From Myxococcales bacterium (GTDB lineage Bacteria; Myxococcota_A; Polyangia; Polyangiales; Polyangiaceae), in assembly GCA_016712525.1 (NCBI GenBank), contig JADJQX010000006.1:248001-312000 (forward strand): a DNA stretch of 64,000 bases. The letters are read 5' to 3'. A model generated the notes under the pieces. That model did not search any database, was not told the DNA's origin, and saw only the letters and a list, made by a program, of their open reading frames with translations. Both the position numbers and the translations under genes were made by a program. Positions 41,604 through 51,017 of this stretch are shown here, one piece after another; positions within the stretch are counted from its first letter, which is position 1, and the number at the start of each line of letters is the position of its first letter.

Positions 41604-42440
41604 ATGTCCACGACCCTCCAAGGCAAGACCCTCTTCATCACCGGCGCGAGCCGTGGCATCGGCAAAGCCATCGGCCTCCGCGCGGCGCGCGACGGCGCCA
41701 ACGTCGTCATCGCGGCCAAGACGGCCGAGCCCCACCCGAAGCTCCCCGGCACGATCTACACGGCCGCCGAAGAGATCGAGAAGGCGGGCGGGAAAGCGCT
41801 CCCGTGCCTCGTCGACGTGCGAGACGAGGACCAGGTGAAGGCCGCCGTGAAGAAGGCGGTCGACACGTTCGGTGGCATCGACGTCCTCGTGAACAACGCG
41901 AGCGCCATCAGCCTCACGGGCACGCTCGAGACGCCCATGAAGCGCTTCGATCTCATGCACCAGATCAACACGCGCGGCACGTTCCTCTGCTCGCAGGCGT
42001 GCATCCCGTACCTCGAGAAGGCCGAGAACCCGCACATCTTGAACCTCGCGCCGCCGCTGAAGAGCATCACCGAGGCCAAGTGGTTCGGGCCTCACGTGGC
42101 CTACACCATGGCGAAGTTCGGCATGACCTTGTGCGTGCTCGGCATGGCCGAGGAGCTTCGCTCCAAGAAGATCGCGGTGAACGCCCTCTGGCCGCGCACC
42201 GTGATCGCCACGGCCGCCGTGCAGAACCTGGTCGGCGGCGACGACGTCATGAAGGGGAGCCGGGCGCCCGAGATCATGGCCGACGCGGCGTACGTGGTGC
42301 TCACCCGCAAGAGCACGGACGCGGGCAACACCGGTCAGTACTTCATCGACGACGAGGTGCTCGCCTCGGCCGGCGTGACGAACCTCGACGGGTACCAGAG
42401 CGTGCCCGGGACGGACCTCATCCCCGACTTCTTCGTCTGA
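41604..42440 (+). CDS. Short-chain dehydrogenase/reductase (HSDL2-like)
   Basis: A 278-residue SDR protein with the NAD(P)-binding motif TGASRGIGKAIGLRAA, NNASAISL and YTMAKFGMTL (the Tyr-x3-Lys pair). The sequence is closest in style to HSDL2-type SDRs, including EPHPKLPGTIYTAAEEIE near residue 45 and the C-terminal GNTGQYFIDDEVL. In this family the catalytic Ser is expected in the ILN(I/L)SPPL block. Here the block reads LNLAPPLKS, with Ala at that position, so activity on carbonyl substrates is doubtful or shifted. It is divergent from the lipoprotein gene. No operon partner. Confidence 0.88.
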   Translation: MSTTLQGKTLFITGASRGIGKAIGLRAARDGANVVIAAKTAEPHPKLPGTIYTAAEEIEKAGGKALPCLVDVRDEDQVKAAVKKAVDTFGGIDVLVNNASAISLTGTLETPMKRFDLMHQINTRGTFLCSQACIPYLEKAENPHILNLAPPLKSITEAKWFGPHVAYTMAKFGMTLCVLGMAEELRSKKIAVNALWPRTVIATAAVQNLVGGDDVMKGSRAPEIMADAAYVVLTRKSTDAGNTGQYFIDDEVLASAGVTNLDGYQSVPGTDLIPDFFV

Positions 42441-42668
42441 CGGCAAGGAGCCGCCCTTCTTAGGAGCGCGAGCCGTGCCTTCGAGGCAAGGTGAGCCGCG
42501 GTACGGCCCCACCCCTCGAGCCGACCGTGACACGGGTGCGACATGCGCGCATCAAAAAAAAGCCTTGACGGAAATACACCTTGAAGGTGCCCGGTTCTGC
42601 GCCAAGACTCCGGGCGAAACTCGTCAGGATTTTGCCGAAGAACGCTCCGATTGGAGACATTGTCGACC

Positions 42669-42842
42669 ATGCACACCGACCAAGAGCCCACCACAAGCTT
42701 CGATACGCGCGATCGCCGCATCGCCCAAGACTCGCGCTCGGGCGAAGTCGACCGTCGAGGCCTCGAGCTCGCTCTCGTCGACGCCCTGTCCGACATCCTC
42801 CGCGACGAGGCCGCTCGCGCGAACCAAGCCTCGCGGCACTGA
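42669..42842 (+). CDS. Small hypothetical protein
   Basis: A 57-residue protein, mostly charged (DQEPTTSFDTRDRR, SRSGEVDRRGLELALVDAL), ending in an amphipathic helix. Codon third positions are GC-rich. It ends 19 bp before the lamin-tail lipoprotein gene and could be its leader partner. TTG codons at 42651 and 42660 are alternative starts, with GGAG at 42653. No known domain; the assignment rests on coding bias and position only. Confidence 0.4.
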   Translation: MHTDQEPTTSFDTRDRRIAQDSRSGEVDRRGLELALVDALSDILRDEAARANQASRH

Positions 42843-42861
42843 TCGGTCGAAGGGATCCGTG

Positions 42862-43596
42862 ATGCGTCGCTTCGGTACGGTGGGGGCTTTCGTGGTCGGC
42901 GGCCTCGTGGCGGCCGGCTGTGCCGTGGGCGTCATCGGAGATCCAGGGAGCGAGAGCGACGGAAGCGTGACCGAGGCCGACGGTGGCCCGGCCGACGCCC
43001 CCACGACGACGCGGCCCGACTCCGGTGGCCCGAAAGACGCCATCGCCGACAGCCCGAGCCCGGCCGACGTGGTCGTGCCGCCGGTCGACTCGGGCGGAGA
43101 CGCAGGCGGATGCACCGGGGCGCTCGTCATCAACGAGGTCCAGACCGAAGGCACGGACGCGAACCACGAGTTCGTCGAGATCTACAACCCGACGCCGTGC
43201 GACGTGTCCCTCGAGGGGTATGCCCTCAAGTACAGCTCGGGCGGCAGCTCCACGCCGAGCACGTTTTTTACGGGCCTCGTGAGCCACAAGGTGCTCGCTC
43301 GCGGGTATTTCGTCGTGGCCTCGTCGACGTTTCCGGGCCCCAAGACCGCGACCTACACGGGCGGCACGATGGCGGCCGACAACGGTCAGGTCGGGCTGTT
43401 CGACAAGCTCGGCGCGCGGGTCGACGCGGTCGGCTACGGGACGCTCACGGGCGCGAAGCCTCTGACCGAGGGGAACGCGGCTCCGACGCCGGGCGCCGTG
43501 GGCAAGTCGATCCAGCGCATCCCGAACGGGAGCGACACGAACAACAATCAGGTCGACTTCCGGTCGGCCAACGCGACGCCGAACGCCTCGAACTGA
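42862..43596 (+). CDS. Lipoprotein with lamin-tail domain (LTD)
   Basis: A 244-residue lipoprotein (lipobox GLVAAGC). The long Asp/Pro/Thr linker spans about residues 25-85. The C-terminal lamin-tail-like domain starts ALVINEVQTEGTDANHEFVEIYN and continues with DVSLEGYALKYSS and GGTMAADNGQVGLFDKLGA, the classic LTD beginning and strands. LTD domains in bacteria sit in secreted and surface proteins and are thought to mediate protein or glycan contacts. A 14-bp tandem repeat follows the stop. The surface role is inferred. Confidence 0.85.
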   Translation: MRRFGTVGAFVVGGLVAAGCAVGVIGDPGSESDGSVTEADGGPADAPTTTRPDSGGPKDAIADSPSPADVVVPPVDSGGDAGGCTGALVINEVQTEGTDANHEFVEIYNPTPCDVSLEGYALKYSSGGSSTPSTFFTGLVSHKVLARGYFVVASSTFPGPKTATYTGGTMAADNGQVGLFDKLGARVDAVGYGTLTGAKPLTEGNAAPTPGAVGKSIQRIPNGSDTNNNQVDFRSANATPNASN

Positions 43597-43620
43597 GCCG
43601 GGCGCCCTGAGCCGAAGGGG

Positions 43621-43675
43621 CGGTGGGTGGGCGTGGGGTGGTGGGCGTGGGGTGGTGGGCGTGGGGGTAGTGGCC
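43621..43675 (+). repeat. Short tandem repeat, about 14-bp unit
   Basis: Roughly three to four copies of a 14-bp unit with the pattern GGTGGTGGGCGTGG, directly after the lamin-tail gene stop. It is not coding and is bounded by the dispersed repeat that follows. Confidence 0.65.
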
Positions 43676-43689
43676 GCGGGGCGACCATG

Positions 43690-43880
43690 CTCTTTCGGCA
43701 TGCCGTTGCGCGTTATGTGAGTCTTCTCATAGAGATGGCGCGAACGTCGGTCGTTCTTTTTGACCGCTCGACGGGCCATGCATGACTCTATGCGCTGTTT
43801 CGTGTCTTTTCGGCATGCCGTGTTGCATCAAGTGATTGATCTCATAGAGATAGCGCGAACGTCGGTCGGTTCTTTCGGGC
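43690..43880. repeat. Two copies of a roughly 75-bp unit at 115-bp spacing
   Basis: Copy A (about 43690-43762) and copy B (about 43805-43877) align without gaps at an offset of exactly 115 bp. Shared blocks are TTTCGGCATGCCG, CTCATAGAGAT, GCGCGAACGTCGGTCG and a TTCTTT tail. This 318-bp stretch between the lamin-tail gene and bolA holds no gene I can support. Both copies read openly on the minus strand in the same frame, but there is no plausible gene. The palindrome GGCATGCC lies at the start of each copy. Function unknown. Confidence 0.7.
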
Positions 43881-43914
43881 CGTCTGTCGGATCGGCCGGT
43901 CGCCCCTCCCGACC

Positions 43915-44232
43915 TCAGCCCTGGCCCTTGTTGGCACCGGCGCACGGGGGCGACACGAGCGCCTCGGGCAGCGCCGCCCACTCCGCCGGCGTGCGCGACG
44001 TGATGGCCACCGCGTGGAGCCCCTTCGCAAGCTCAGCCTTGAGCGCCCCGTAGACGGCCTGGTGCCGTGCGATGGCGTTCTTGCCGGCGAAGGCCTCGGA
44101 CACGATCACCACCTTGAAGTGCGACTCGGCGCCCGGCTTCACGGCGTGCGCGTGGCTCTCGTCGATCACCTCGAGGTGCGTGGGCGCGAGCGCCCCTTCG
44201 AGCGCGGAGGCGATGCGTTCTTTGCGGCTCAT
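43915..44232 (-). CDS. bolA: BolA-family protein
   Basis: A 105-residue protein with the BolA core: LEVIDESHAHAVKPGAESHFKVVIVSEAF, then KNAIARHQAVYGALKAEL and GLHAVAITSRTPAEW. BolA proteins bind monothiol glutaredoxins with shared Fe-S clusters through the conserved His residues (SHAH and RHQ). They also influence stress and cell-shape regulation. It lies downstream of the repeat, with no glutaredoxin nearby. It is followed on its 5' side by a terminator of the sigma-factor gene, so it is independently transcribed. Confidence 0.94.
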   Translation of the reverse strand: MSRKERIASALEGALAPTHLEVIDESHAHAVKPGAESHFKVVIVSEAFAGKNAIARHQAVYGALKAELAKGLHAVAITSRTPAEWAALPEALVSPPCAGANKGQG

Positions 44233-44256
44233 GAAGCCTCCATAGCGTGAAACCCG

Positions 44257-44300
44257 ACAAAAACAGAACGGGCCGCCAACCTCGCGAGGTCGACGGCCCT
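44257..44300 (-). terminator. Intrinsic terminator after the sigma factor gene
   Basis: On the minus strand a GGGCCG/CGGCCC stem enclosing a palindromic ACCTCGCGAGGT arm is followed by GTTCTGTTTTTG. It lies between the sigma gene stop (44319) and the bolA start (44232). Confidence 0.72.
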
Positions 44301-44318
44301 TCCGTTGCGTCCCAGCCG

Positions 44319-45605
<1,287 letters not shown>

Positions 45606-45915
45606 GGCGTTACTCCACGCACGGCGGGCGGGGGCACGATCCGAGCCCGATTGGAACGGAGGGACAAGGGAGACCCGATGTCGTGCGCTTCTCTTGGGGC
45701 AATTCGTCGAAGTGGCCAGTGGTCGTGCTGGCTCGAGGACCATAACCACGTTTCGGAAACGCGCTCGATCTGCCAATCCTTCCCGAAAAGTGCGCGACGA
45801 GCGGGTTCGTGGGTGGTTTTCCTGGAAACGATCACCCTGGGTCGTCGCTCGTGGCGGGCCGAGTGTGACGCTCGGGGTACGCACGACCGACACGGGAGGT
45901 TTCGTCAGGTTCCCG
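45606..45915. promoter_or_regulatory. Long intergenic region upstream of the sigma factor
   Basis: This 310-bp gap separates the sigma gene start from the aat stop. Both genes are minus strand, so the sigma promoter(s) must be here. I see no reliable promoter hexamers, no hairpin and no ORF with coding character; the small plus-strand frames look like shadows. Confidence 0.45.
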
Positions 45916-46620
45916 TCAGGGGAGGCGCGCTTCGACCCGGAGGGCCGCGTCGAGCCGGTCTAAATACGTAGGTCGAGGCACTTCGATGCACCCGAGCGAC
46001 GCGAGGTGGCGATTTTGCACCTGCACGTCGAAGAGCACGAACCCCCCGGCCCGGAGCCGCTCGACCAGGCTCGCGAAGGCGATCTTGGAGCAGTCGGTCT
46101 CTTTGTGGAACATCGACTCGCCCGCGAACGCCCCGCCGATCGCGATGCCGTAGATGCCGCCGACCTGCCGCCGCGGGGTCGTGCTCGTGTCCCACACCTC
46201 GACGCTGTGGGCCCAGCCGAGGGCGTGGAGCTCGAGGTAGCCGGCGAGCAGGGCCGGGGTGATCCAGGTCCCCGTCTCGGCGCGGGTCTCTCCGCACGCG
46301 CGAATGGTGCCCTCGAAGTCCTCGTCGACCGTGACGGTGTAGGGGTGGTGCCGCAGCGTGCGGCGAAGGCTGCGCGACCAGTGGGGCTCGGCCTCGATCG
46401 GGAAGATGGCCCGCGGGTTCGGCGAGAACCACAGCACCATCGGGTCGCCCGTGGGCGAGGTGTGCGGCCAGGGAAACACCCCCCGCCGGTAGGCCTCGAG
46501 CACCGTGTAAGGCCGAAAATCCTCGCCGATCGCGACGACCTCACGGCGGCCGAGGCGCCTCGGATCGGGGAACGCGATGGCCGTCTTGGGCGGCTCGATG
46601 GGCGGGAACGGGACGGGCAC
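45916..46620 (-). CDS. aat: Leucyl/phenylalanyl-tRNA--protein transferase
   Basis: A 234-residue enzyme of N-end-rule proteolysis. It transfers Leu or Phe from aminoacyl-tRNA to the N-terminus of proteins beginning with Lys or Arg. Visible blocks are FPWPHTSPTGDPMVLWFSPNPR, RTLRHHPYTVTVDEDFEGTI, TWITPALLAGYLELHALGWAHSVEVWD, GGIYGIAIGGAFAGESMFHKETDCSKIAF and FVLFDVQVQNRHLASLGCIEVPR. I chose the GTG at 46620 because it starts the conserved N-terminus (VPVPFPPIEPP). It lies upstream of the sigma gene with its own promoter region; no clpS or clpA neighbour. Confidence 0.96.
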   Translation of the reverse strand: MPVPFPPIEPPKTAIAFPDPRRLGRREVVAIGEDFRPYTVLEAYRRGVFPWPHTSPTGDPMVLWFSPNPRAIFPIEAEPHWSRSLRRTLRHHPYTVTVDEDFEGTIRACGETRAETGTWITPALLAGYLELHALGWAHSVEVWDTSTTPRRQVGGIYGIAIGGAFAGESMFHKETDCSKIAFASLVERLRAGGFVLFDVQVQNRHLASLGCIEVPRPTYLDRLDAALRVEARLP

Positions 46621-46871
46621 GAGCCCCCGGAGGGTACCTTCTGGGCGCGCGCATGGCGAGCCGAGAGGGGACCGGGTCGTCACCCGCGCATCGCCCCATC
46701 CGCCGGCTCCTCGGCTATTGGCCGACGAACGAAGCGAGGCACGCGGACCGACGGTCCGACCCCCACTCGGCCCCCGGAGCCGAAGCTCCGGTGGTCCGTA
46801 AGGAAGCACCCCGGCTCTCTTCGGGGCACCTCGTCGTACGGCGGTCGCGGGCGCTTCTTCCTCCCCCGGAG

Positions 46872-46903
46872 AAAAAAAACGGGCCCCTCGGAAGAGGGAC
46901 CCG
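46872..46903 (-). terminator. Intrinsic terminator after the M49-like peptidase gene
   Basis: On the minus strand a CGGGTCCCTC/GAGGGGCCCG stem with a TTCC loop is followed by eight T residues. It ends 34 bp after the peptidase stop at 46937. The region between it and the aat start (46621-46871) has no supported gene. Confidence 0.85.
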
Positions 46904-46936
46904 CCTTCGTCGCACAAGTGCTCGATTCGTATGTGG

Positions 46937-49051
46937 TTATCGCCGAATCCCGTACACGAAGCTCGGTTTCGGCTCGCGGAGGACACGCTCGGCGATCGTG
47001 GTGTGGAGCGGGCTCTTCGGGGCCTTGGGGGCGCCCGCGTGGGTGAGGACGAGCTTCTCGCCGCGGGCCTTGTCGCCGCGGCCCTTGATGCCCGCCACGT
47101 CCTTCATGAGCTCCTCGATGGCCTTGGGCATCTTGCCGAGGTCGATCGAGAAGCAGCCCATGTCCTTGCCGTTGGCGGCCTTCTTCTGCGGGTCGAACGA
47201 GATGGCCTTCTTGGCCATGAGCTCGCCGAGCTGGATCGCCGCGAGCTGGCTGTAGTTCTTCGGGTGGCCGTCGTCCGAGTACATGCCGCGCGAGATGTGG
47301 CCGAAGGCCCAGAAGACGTCGCGGATGTGGGCGCGATCGGCCTCGGCGCGGGTGATTTTGCCCTTCGTCACGAGCCAATCGGTGAAGTAGAGGGCCGCGG
47401 TCTGGGCCTTGAGCTCCTCGAGCGTGGACGCGAGCGGGCCGCCGAACTGGTCGCGGTCGATCTTGCCTCCGACCTTGTACTGGTGCGCCGGGCCGAGGTT
47501 GTGCGCCGCCTCGTGGAGCACGGTGCTCATGAGCTGCGGCTCGGGATCGGTCGTGTAGAGGTTCATCACGTCCGGGCAGAAGAGAGACTCGGCCGTGGAG
47601 CGCTGCGCGGCGAGGCTGTCCGGGTCGGTGTAGAAGTTCGTCATCGCGACGGTGCGGCCTCGGCCCTCGTTGGCGACCGGGCCGAAGTTCGGGAGCGACT
47701 GGCCGATCGTGGCGCCGAAGGGGTTTCGCGCGTCGCCCGCGTTGAGGACGATGTCGACGAAGTCCGGGAGCTTGAACGAGACCTCGCGCGCCTTGTACGG
47801 CTTGCCGGCGAGGGCGGCGAGGGCGCGCTCCATGTCGCCCTTCATCGGATCGAGCTTGTCCTGCCAGGCGATCGACTTCGTGTTGATGAAGCCGAAGCTC
47901 GTGTGGAAGAGCGCCTTCGTGCTGCACGGCTCGGCGTAGACCTCGTCGGCCGAGATGCGGAGGTAGTACTTCGAGTTCTTCACGCCCATCTTGGCCCAGG
48001 CCTCGTCGGCCGAGAACCACGAGCCGTCGTCGAAGGCCTTGGCCTGCGCCTCGAGGTAGGTGCGGAGGCTCTCTTCGCCGTCTCCGAGGGCCTTCGCGGC
48101 GGCGCGGAGCTCGCGCGCGGCGATCGCGAGGTCGGCCTTGTAGTGCACGTGGTACGGCTCGGCGCGGAGCTTGTCGCCGTCCTTCACGACGACGGTGTAC
48201 GGGTCGACGAGGGCCTTGTCCTTCTTGGCGAGCTCCTCGCAGAACTTGGGCTTCGACAGCTCGCTCTCCGGGTAGAGGCCGGAGACCTTCGTGGGGGCGC
48301 CTGCGACGATCGGGATGGCCGAGCAGGCCGGATCGTTCTGCGTCGCCGGGGCCTCGCACTTCGGGCCTTGGTTGCGGAAGAAGAGCGCGGCGCTCGCGGT
48401 GTCGCCCTGCGGGACCTTCGCGCGGAGCCCGTACGTGCCCATCTGCGTCTGGTAGAGGCGCTCCATGACCTCCACCGCGGCGAGCAGGTGATCCAAAAAC
48501 TCGAGCTCTCCCGCGGGTTTACCGCGAAAGTCGGAGAGCACGAGCGTGGCGCGGCCTTGCGCGAGCTCCTTCACGACCGAGGCACGTCGCGCGGCCTCCG
48601 TCGGGTCCTTGGGGGCGGGGCCGAGGTCGCCGCCGTGGCGCGCCACGATCTTCGTCTGCGCGTCGTAGAAGGCCTGGGTGAACGACGTCGGGTTCGTGGG
48701 GCCGTTCGACTGCCCCTCGACGACGTACGTGTCGCGGGAGACGCCCTTCGGCGCGTTCCAGGTCACCGCGAGCTCCGCCGGGTCGATCGCGCCGTTCCCG
48801 TCCGTGTCGGCGATCCAATAGAGGGGGAGATCGAGCTCCACGGCGAGGCGGTTCCAGTCCTTTCGCGGGACCGCGCTCGTGCTCGGGCGCGGGGGAGGCG
48901 GGGGCGTGGAGGCGCTCGGCGTCGGCGCGGCGCTCGGCGTGGGCGGAGGTAGCGTGGGCGGGGCCTTGGGCGGATCTTCGCAGGCGGTCGTTGCGGCGGA
49001 GAGGGCGAGAACGAACGAAAGGCCGAGACCCGTGCGTCGGAGGAGCGTCAT
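46937..49051 (-). CDS. Lipoprotein zinc metallopeptidase (DPP III/M49-like) with EF-hand
   Basis: A 704-residue protein starting MTLLRRTGLGLSFVLAL with lipobox AATTAC and a Pro/Ser/Thr linker. An EF-hand loop DTDGNGAIDPAEL sits near residue 75 with perfect Ca2+ ligand spacing. The catalytic part holds VLHEAAHNLGPAHQ (HExxH zinc site) and STLEELKAQTAALYF, whose Glu is the third ligand in the style of M49 peptidases (EECRAE in DPP III). It is therefore likely a surface dipeptidyl-peptidase-like enzyme that may need calcium. The C-terminal third is Lys-rich with PKAIEELMKDVAGIKGRGDK. A good terminator follows the stop. Confidence 0.82.
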   Translation of the reverse strand: MTLLRRTGLGLSFVLALSAATTACEDPPKAPPTLPPPTPSAAPTPSASTPPPPPRPSTSAVPRKDWNRLAVELDLPLYWIADTDGNGAIDPAELAVTWNAPKGVSRDTYVVEGQSNGPTNPTSFTQAFYDAQTKIVARHGGDLGPAPKDPTEAARRASVVKELAQGRATLVLSDFRGKPAGELEFLDHLLAAVEVMERLYQTQMGTYGLRAKVPQGDTASAALFFRNQGPKCEAPATQNDPACSAIPIVAGAPTKVSGLYPESELSKPKFCEELAKKDKALVDPYTVVVKDGDKLRAEPYHVHYKADLAIAARELRAAAKALGDGEESLRTYLEAQAKAFDDGSWFSADEAWAKMGVKNSKYYLRISADEVYAEPCSTKALFHTSFGFINTKSIAWQDKLDPMKGDMERALAALAGKPYKAREVSFKLPDFVDIVLNAGDARNPFGATIGQSLPNFGPVANEGRGRTVAMTNFYTDPDSLAAQRSTAESLFCPDVMNLYTTDPEPQLMSTVLHEAAHNLGPAHQYKVGGKIDRDQFGGPLASTLEELKAQTAALYFTDWLVTKGKITRAEADRAHIRDVFWAFGHISRGMYSDDGHPKNYSQLAAIQLGELMAKKAISFDPQKKAANGKDMGCFSIDLGKMPKAIEELMKDVAGIKGRGDKARGEKLVLTHAGAPKAPKSPLHTTIAERVLREPKPSFVYGIRR

Positions 49052-49169
49052 GCGCGGACTCTCGCGGGCCTTTTCCCCGAGGTCAATCGTCTCAGGACAT
49101 TTTCGGGAGACGGTGGGCGGCCGATTCCGTAACCTCGGAGGCTCGGGCCCGGTTGGAGGTGCCCCCCGC

Positions 49170-49973
49170 ATGTTCGACGGTGAAATTCGCGATCGCGTGG
49201 ATCGACTCGAGCTGCCCTGGAATGAGTTCGGGGTCGACCCGTACGGCATCTCGAAGGACCACCTCGCCGTGTTCTTCGGTCTGCTCGAGCCGCTCTACCG
49301 GCACTATTTCTCGGTCGAGGCGCGGGGGCTCGCGAACGTGCCGAAGCGGGGGCGTTGCATGCTGATCGGGAACCACTCGGGTGGCATCGCGATCGACGGC
49401 GCGATGGTCATCGCCTCGATGTTCCTCGAGATGAACCCGCCGCGCCTCGCGCAGGGCATGGTCGAGAAGTTCTTGAACACGCTGCCGCTCGCCTCGCAGT
49501 GGTCGAACCGCACGGGACAATTTACCGGGCTCCCCGAGCACGCCGTGCGCCTGCTCGAGGACGAGCGCCTGCTCATGGTGTTCCCCGAGGGCGCGCGTGG
49601 CACGGCGAAGCTCTACAAAGAGCGCTACAGCCTCGTCGCGTTCGGCACGGGGTTCATGCGGCTCGCGCTGCGCACGAAGACCCCGATCGTGCCGCTCGCG
49701 TTCCTCGGAGGTGGAGACGCCGTGCCGACGATCGCGAACTCCGAGTGGCTCGGGAAGCTCGTGGGCGCGCCGTACGTGCCCATCACGCCGTACGGCGTGG
49801 CGCTTCCGCTCCCGGTGAAGCTCGAGGTGGTGTACGGCGAGCCCATGTTCTTCGAGGGCACGGGCTCCGAGGACGACGTCGTCATCGCCGGATACGTGGA
49901 GCGGGTGAAGGCCGAGATCGCGCGCATGCTCGAAGAGGGCCGCGTCCGTCGGCGCGCAGGAGGTGGGGCATGA
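49170..49973 (+). CDS. PlsC-type lysophospholipid acyltransferase
   Basis: A 267-residue acyltransferase. The ATG at 49170 follows GGAGGTG. The active-site block is the His-containing GNHSGGIAIDGAMV variant (HSGGxxxD) found in several 1-acyl-glycerol-3-phosphate acyltransferase-like proteins. VFPEGARGTAKLYKERYSLVAFGTGF is the acyl-acceptor binding block, with PIVPLAFLGGGDA behind it. It probably acylates a lipid or glycolipid at the inner membrane. Its stop overlaps the start of the epimerase-like gene (ATGA), so the two products act together. Divergent from the peptidase gene. Confidence 0.87.
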   Translation: MFDGEIRDRVDRLELPWNEFGVDPYGISKDHLAVFFGLLEPLYRHYFSVEARGLANVPKRGRCMLIGNHSGGIAIDGAMVIASMFLEMNPPRLAQGMVEKFLNTLPLASQWSNRTGQFTGLPEHAVRLLEDERLLMVFPEGARGTAKLYKERYSLVAFGTGFMRLALRTKTPIVPLAFLGGGDAVPTIANSEWLGKLVGAPYVPITPYGVALPLPVKLEVVYGEPMFFEGTGSEDDVVIAGYVERVKAEIARMLEEGRVRRRAGGGA

Positions 49974-50908
49974 AGGTCCTCGTTCCAGGCGTCACGAGCG
50001 CCGTAGGTCGCCGCCTCGCGCGCGAGCTGCTCATGCGCGGGCATGACGTCATCGGCATCGATCGAAGGCCCTTCGGAGCGGCCATGGACGGCCTCGAGGT
50101 CCACCAGGTCGACATCCGCAAGCGCGGCGCCGAGGACGTGTTCCGCCGCGTGCGCCCCGACGTGGTCGTCCACATGGCGACGGTCACGCACCTGCTTCGC
50201 CAGAGCGAGGATCGCTACCGCATCAACTTGCAGGGTACACGCGCCGTGTTCGAGCACACGCGCGCGTACGGCAACGGGCACGTCATCTTCGTGGGGCGCC
50301 ACACGTTCTACGGCGCCGCGCCCGACTCGCCGCTCTACCACGGCGAGGACGAGCCCCCGATGGCGCTCGCGTACTTCCCCGAGCTCGCCGACCTCGTGGC
50401 CGCGGATCTCTACGCGGGCACCATGCTCTGGCGCCACCCTGAGCTCACCACCACCGTGCTGCGCTTCTGTTACACGCTGGGCGAGTCGGGGCACGGCACG
50501 CTCGCGACGTTCCTCCGCGGAGGCGGCGACCGTGTGCCCATGGTGCTCGGGTACGATCCGCTCTTTCAGTTCATGCACGAGGACGACGTCGTGAAGTCGC
50601 TCCTCGCGACGATCGAGAAGAAGCCTCGCGGGGTGTTCAACGTCGCCGGACCGCAGCCCGTGCCGCTCTCGGTCGTCGTCCGCGAGACGGGCCGCAAGCC
50701 GACCCCGATCCCCGAGGTGCTCTTCGCGGGTGTGCTCGGCCGCTTCGGGTTGCCCCGCCTCCCGCGTGGCGCGCTCGGCCACATCAAGTACCCCGTGGTC
50801 ATCGACGACAAAGCCTTCCGCCTCGCCACGGGCTACTCCCACGACGTGACCGAGGGCGACGCCATGCGCGAGTTCCGTAGGGCGTTCCCGCCCATGACGC
50901 GCGGCTAA
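49970..50908 (+). CDS. NAD-dependent epimerase/dehydratase-like protein
   Basis: A 312-residue extended-SDR protein: Rossmann start KVLVPGVTSAVGRRLARELL, the substrate-region block VVVHMATVTHLLRQ, and a Tyr-poor active site (YFPELADLVAADLYAGTML lacks the standard YxxxK). The weak catalytic motif suggests an atypical SDR used for binding or redox sensing rather than a sugar epimerase. It has CAGGAGGTGGGGC upstream and overlaps the acyltransferase stop (ATGA), so it is coupled to it. The pair may modify a lipid or glycolipid. A perfect 8-bp hairpin follows. Confidence 0.82.
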   Translation: MKVLVPGVTSAVGRRLARELLMRGHDVIGIDRRPFGAAMDGLEVHQVDIRKRGAEDVFRRVRPDVVVHMATVTHLLRQSEDRYRINLQGTRAVFEHTRAYGNGHVIFVGRHTFYGAAPDSPLYHGEDEPPMALAYFPELADLVAADLYAGTMLWRHPELTTTVLRFCYTLGESGHGTLATFLRGGGDRVPMVLGYDPLFQFMHEDDVVKSLLATIEKKPRGVFNVAGPQPVPLSVVVRETGRKPTPIPEVLFAGVLGRFGLPRLPRGALGHIKYPVVIDDKAFRLATGYSHDVTEGDAMREFRRAFPPMTRG

Positions 50909-50972
50909 ACGAACACGAAAAGTCCAAAAGATTCAGGGCCTTGGCGAACAGCTGGGGCCTTCGAAACGACGA

Positions 50973-50991
50973 CGCCACCCGTCGGGTGGCG
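50973..50991. terminator. Perfect hairpin between convergent genes
   Basis: CGCCACCC and GGGTGGCG form an 8-bp perfect stem with a GTC loop, in the gap between the epimerase-like gene (plus) and the Pro/Ala-rich gene (minus). It can serve both strands; the T-run is weak. Confidence 0.6.
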
Positions 50992-51017
50992 CCATGGGCT
51001 CGTGCCCGTGCTGCCGC

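Noticed and set aside
43690..43880. Reading the 115-bp-period repeats as two genes
   Set aside because: Open frames are short, start or stop contexts are poor, and the reading matches only at the repeated stretch; treated as an unexplained repeat instead.
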